Shown: one piece after another, positions 63,718 through 64,000 of the stretch
Layout of the letters: every line of letters begins with the position of its first letter
Numbering within the stretch: the first letter of the stretch is position 1
Assembly: GCA_003576845.1 (NCBI GenBank)
Contig: QEVJ01000029.1
Span: 17,853-81,852, forward strand
DNA: 64,000 bases
DNA from: Planctomycetota bacterium
GTDB taxonomy: Bacteria; Planctomycetota; Planctomycetia; Pirellulales; PLA5
Direction of reading: 5' to 3'
Notes under the pieces: generated by a model
Database searches by the model: none
What the model saw: only the letters and a program-made list of their open reading frames with translations
Told to the model about the DNA's origin: nothing
Program-made: the position numbers and the translations under genes

Positions 63718-63746
63718 TTGACAACAACCCAATTTGCCAATCCTAT
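63718..63746 (+). promoter_or_regulatory. Possible promoter after parS
   Basis: A perfect TTGACA (63718-63723), 17 bases, then a weak TCCTAT (63741-63746). Points toward the window end. Confidence 0.35.
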
Positions 63747-63754
63747 CCCCGTAG

Positions 63755-63771
63755 GGCGGGCTGCGCCCGCC
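63755..63771. repeat. GC-rich hairpin GGCGGGC-TGC-GCCCGCC
   Basis: A perfect 7-base-pair stem with a 3-base loop, within a GTAGGGCGGGCTGCGCCCGC unit that resembles dispersed intergenic hairpin repeats seen in many bacterial genomes. Only one copy is in this window. Confidence 0.5.
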
Positions 63772-64000
63772 GCACTAGCCATCCCACCCCACATTGCGCG
63801 ACGGGGCGCTCGGCCTTCTTTGAATGCACGTTGAATAGTTCAAGCTTTTCTTGGGGGGGCTTTGAATGCCGAACACCACCCCGCCTGCGAGTGGCATATA
63901 GTGGGCCGCGCAAAACTTGTCTTTTGGCATGGGCTGGTGTTGATCCCGGTTTTGTTCCGGCGAAGGAGCCTAAGGCGCGATGTCGTTGGGCTTGTAGCGA

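Larger units (their letters stand above)
63342..64000. other. Non-coding end of the window
   Basis: No gene can be supported. It holds the parS palindrome, a GC hairpin, a possible promoter, and at 63966-63982 a ribosome-site-like AAGGAG before ATG whose frame ends after five codons; a gene may start just past the edge. A near-match DnaA box (CTATTCACA, one mismatch) is at 63531. Confidence 0.5.

Noticed and set aside
63980..63997. Gene start at the right edge (ATG after AAGGAG)
   Set aside because: The frame hits TAG after five codons; a nearby GTG frame is open to the edge but too short to judge.
1..64000. CRISPR arrays, insertion sequences, prophage, rRNA
   Set aside because: I saw no regular direct repeats with spacers, transposase or phage genes, or rRNA signatures.

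Overview
The window is high-GC DNA from a non-anammox planctomycete, probably of the Pirellulales type. The evidence is the gene families: DUF1800 and DUF1501 proteins, two PmoA/DUF6807 proteins, four secreted Gfo/Idh/MocA oxidoreductases (three with clear Tat signals), a DUF1080 protein, a PEP-CTERM protein, and four very large secreted cytochromes related to the hydrazine synthase alpha subunit. Starts are often GTG behind strong GGAGGT/AAGGAG sites.

Region 1 (1-19.2 kb) is a set of secreted carbohydrate and cell-surface genes. It holds a DUF1800-DUF1501 operon, an esterase-barrel fusion, two PmoA-like proteins, a Gfo/Idh/MocA plus enolase-superfamily pair, a nitronate monooxygenase-like protein, a heparinase II/III protein, another Gfo/Idh/MocA, a DUF1080 protein, and a DUF5010/GH99-like gene broken by an internal deletion. 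Two promoters here share one palindrome, ACTTTA-N5-TAAAG.

Region 2 (19.2-23.1 kb) is a siroheme nitrite/sulfite reductase and a HemN/HemW-like radical SAM gene, divergent from a three-cysteine Rrf2 regulator.

Region 3 (23.1-44.6 kb) is an extracytoplasmic haem-protein region. It has a beta-propeller cytochrome c peroxidase-like protein and the four hydrazine-synthase-alpha-like cytochromes, one with a C-terminal formylglycine-enzyme-like domain and one with an N-terminal discoidin-like domain. Also present are a CxGC-repeat protein, a beta-helix protein, a PEP-CTERM protein, and a haloperoxidase-porin pair.

Region 4 (45.4-57.7 kb) is the most interesting. A type II molybdenum enzyme operon resembles nitrite oxidoreductase/periplasmic nitrate reductase. 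Its order is dihaem cytochrome/haem-b gamma subunit, Tat-exported catalytic alpha, small unknown protein, four-cluster Fe-S beta, TorD-type chaperone, truncated haemoglobin. Divergent from it lies an unusual Rrf2-DGC fusion regulator with a methyltransferase, followed by a predicted extracytoplasmic CbiX-type chelatase and a PepSY membrane protein. The same palindrome core (GGAT-N6-ATCC) sits in the promoter of the molybdoenzyme operon and in that of the chelatase operon. I read this as one regulon for exported nitrogen-oxide redox chemistry and its tetrapyrrole/metal supply.

Region 5 (57.8-64 kb) has a GH36 alpha-galactosidase with an NPCBM domain, two more Gfo/Idh/MocA proteins, tRNA-Gln(CTG), and a perfect 16-bp parS-type palindrome, which suggests that this end of the window lies near the chromosome origin.
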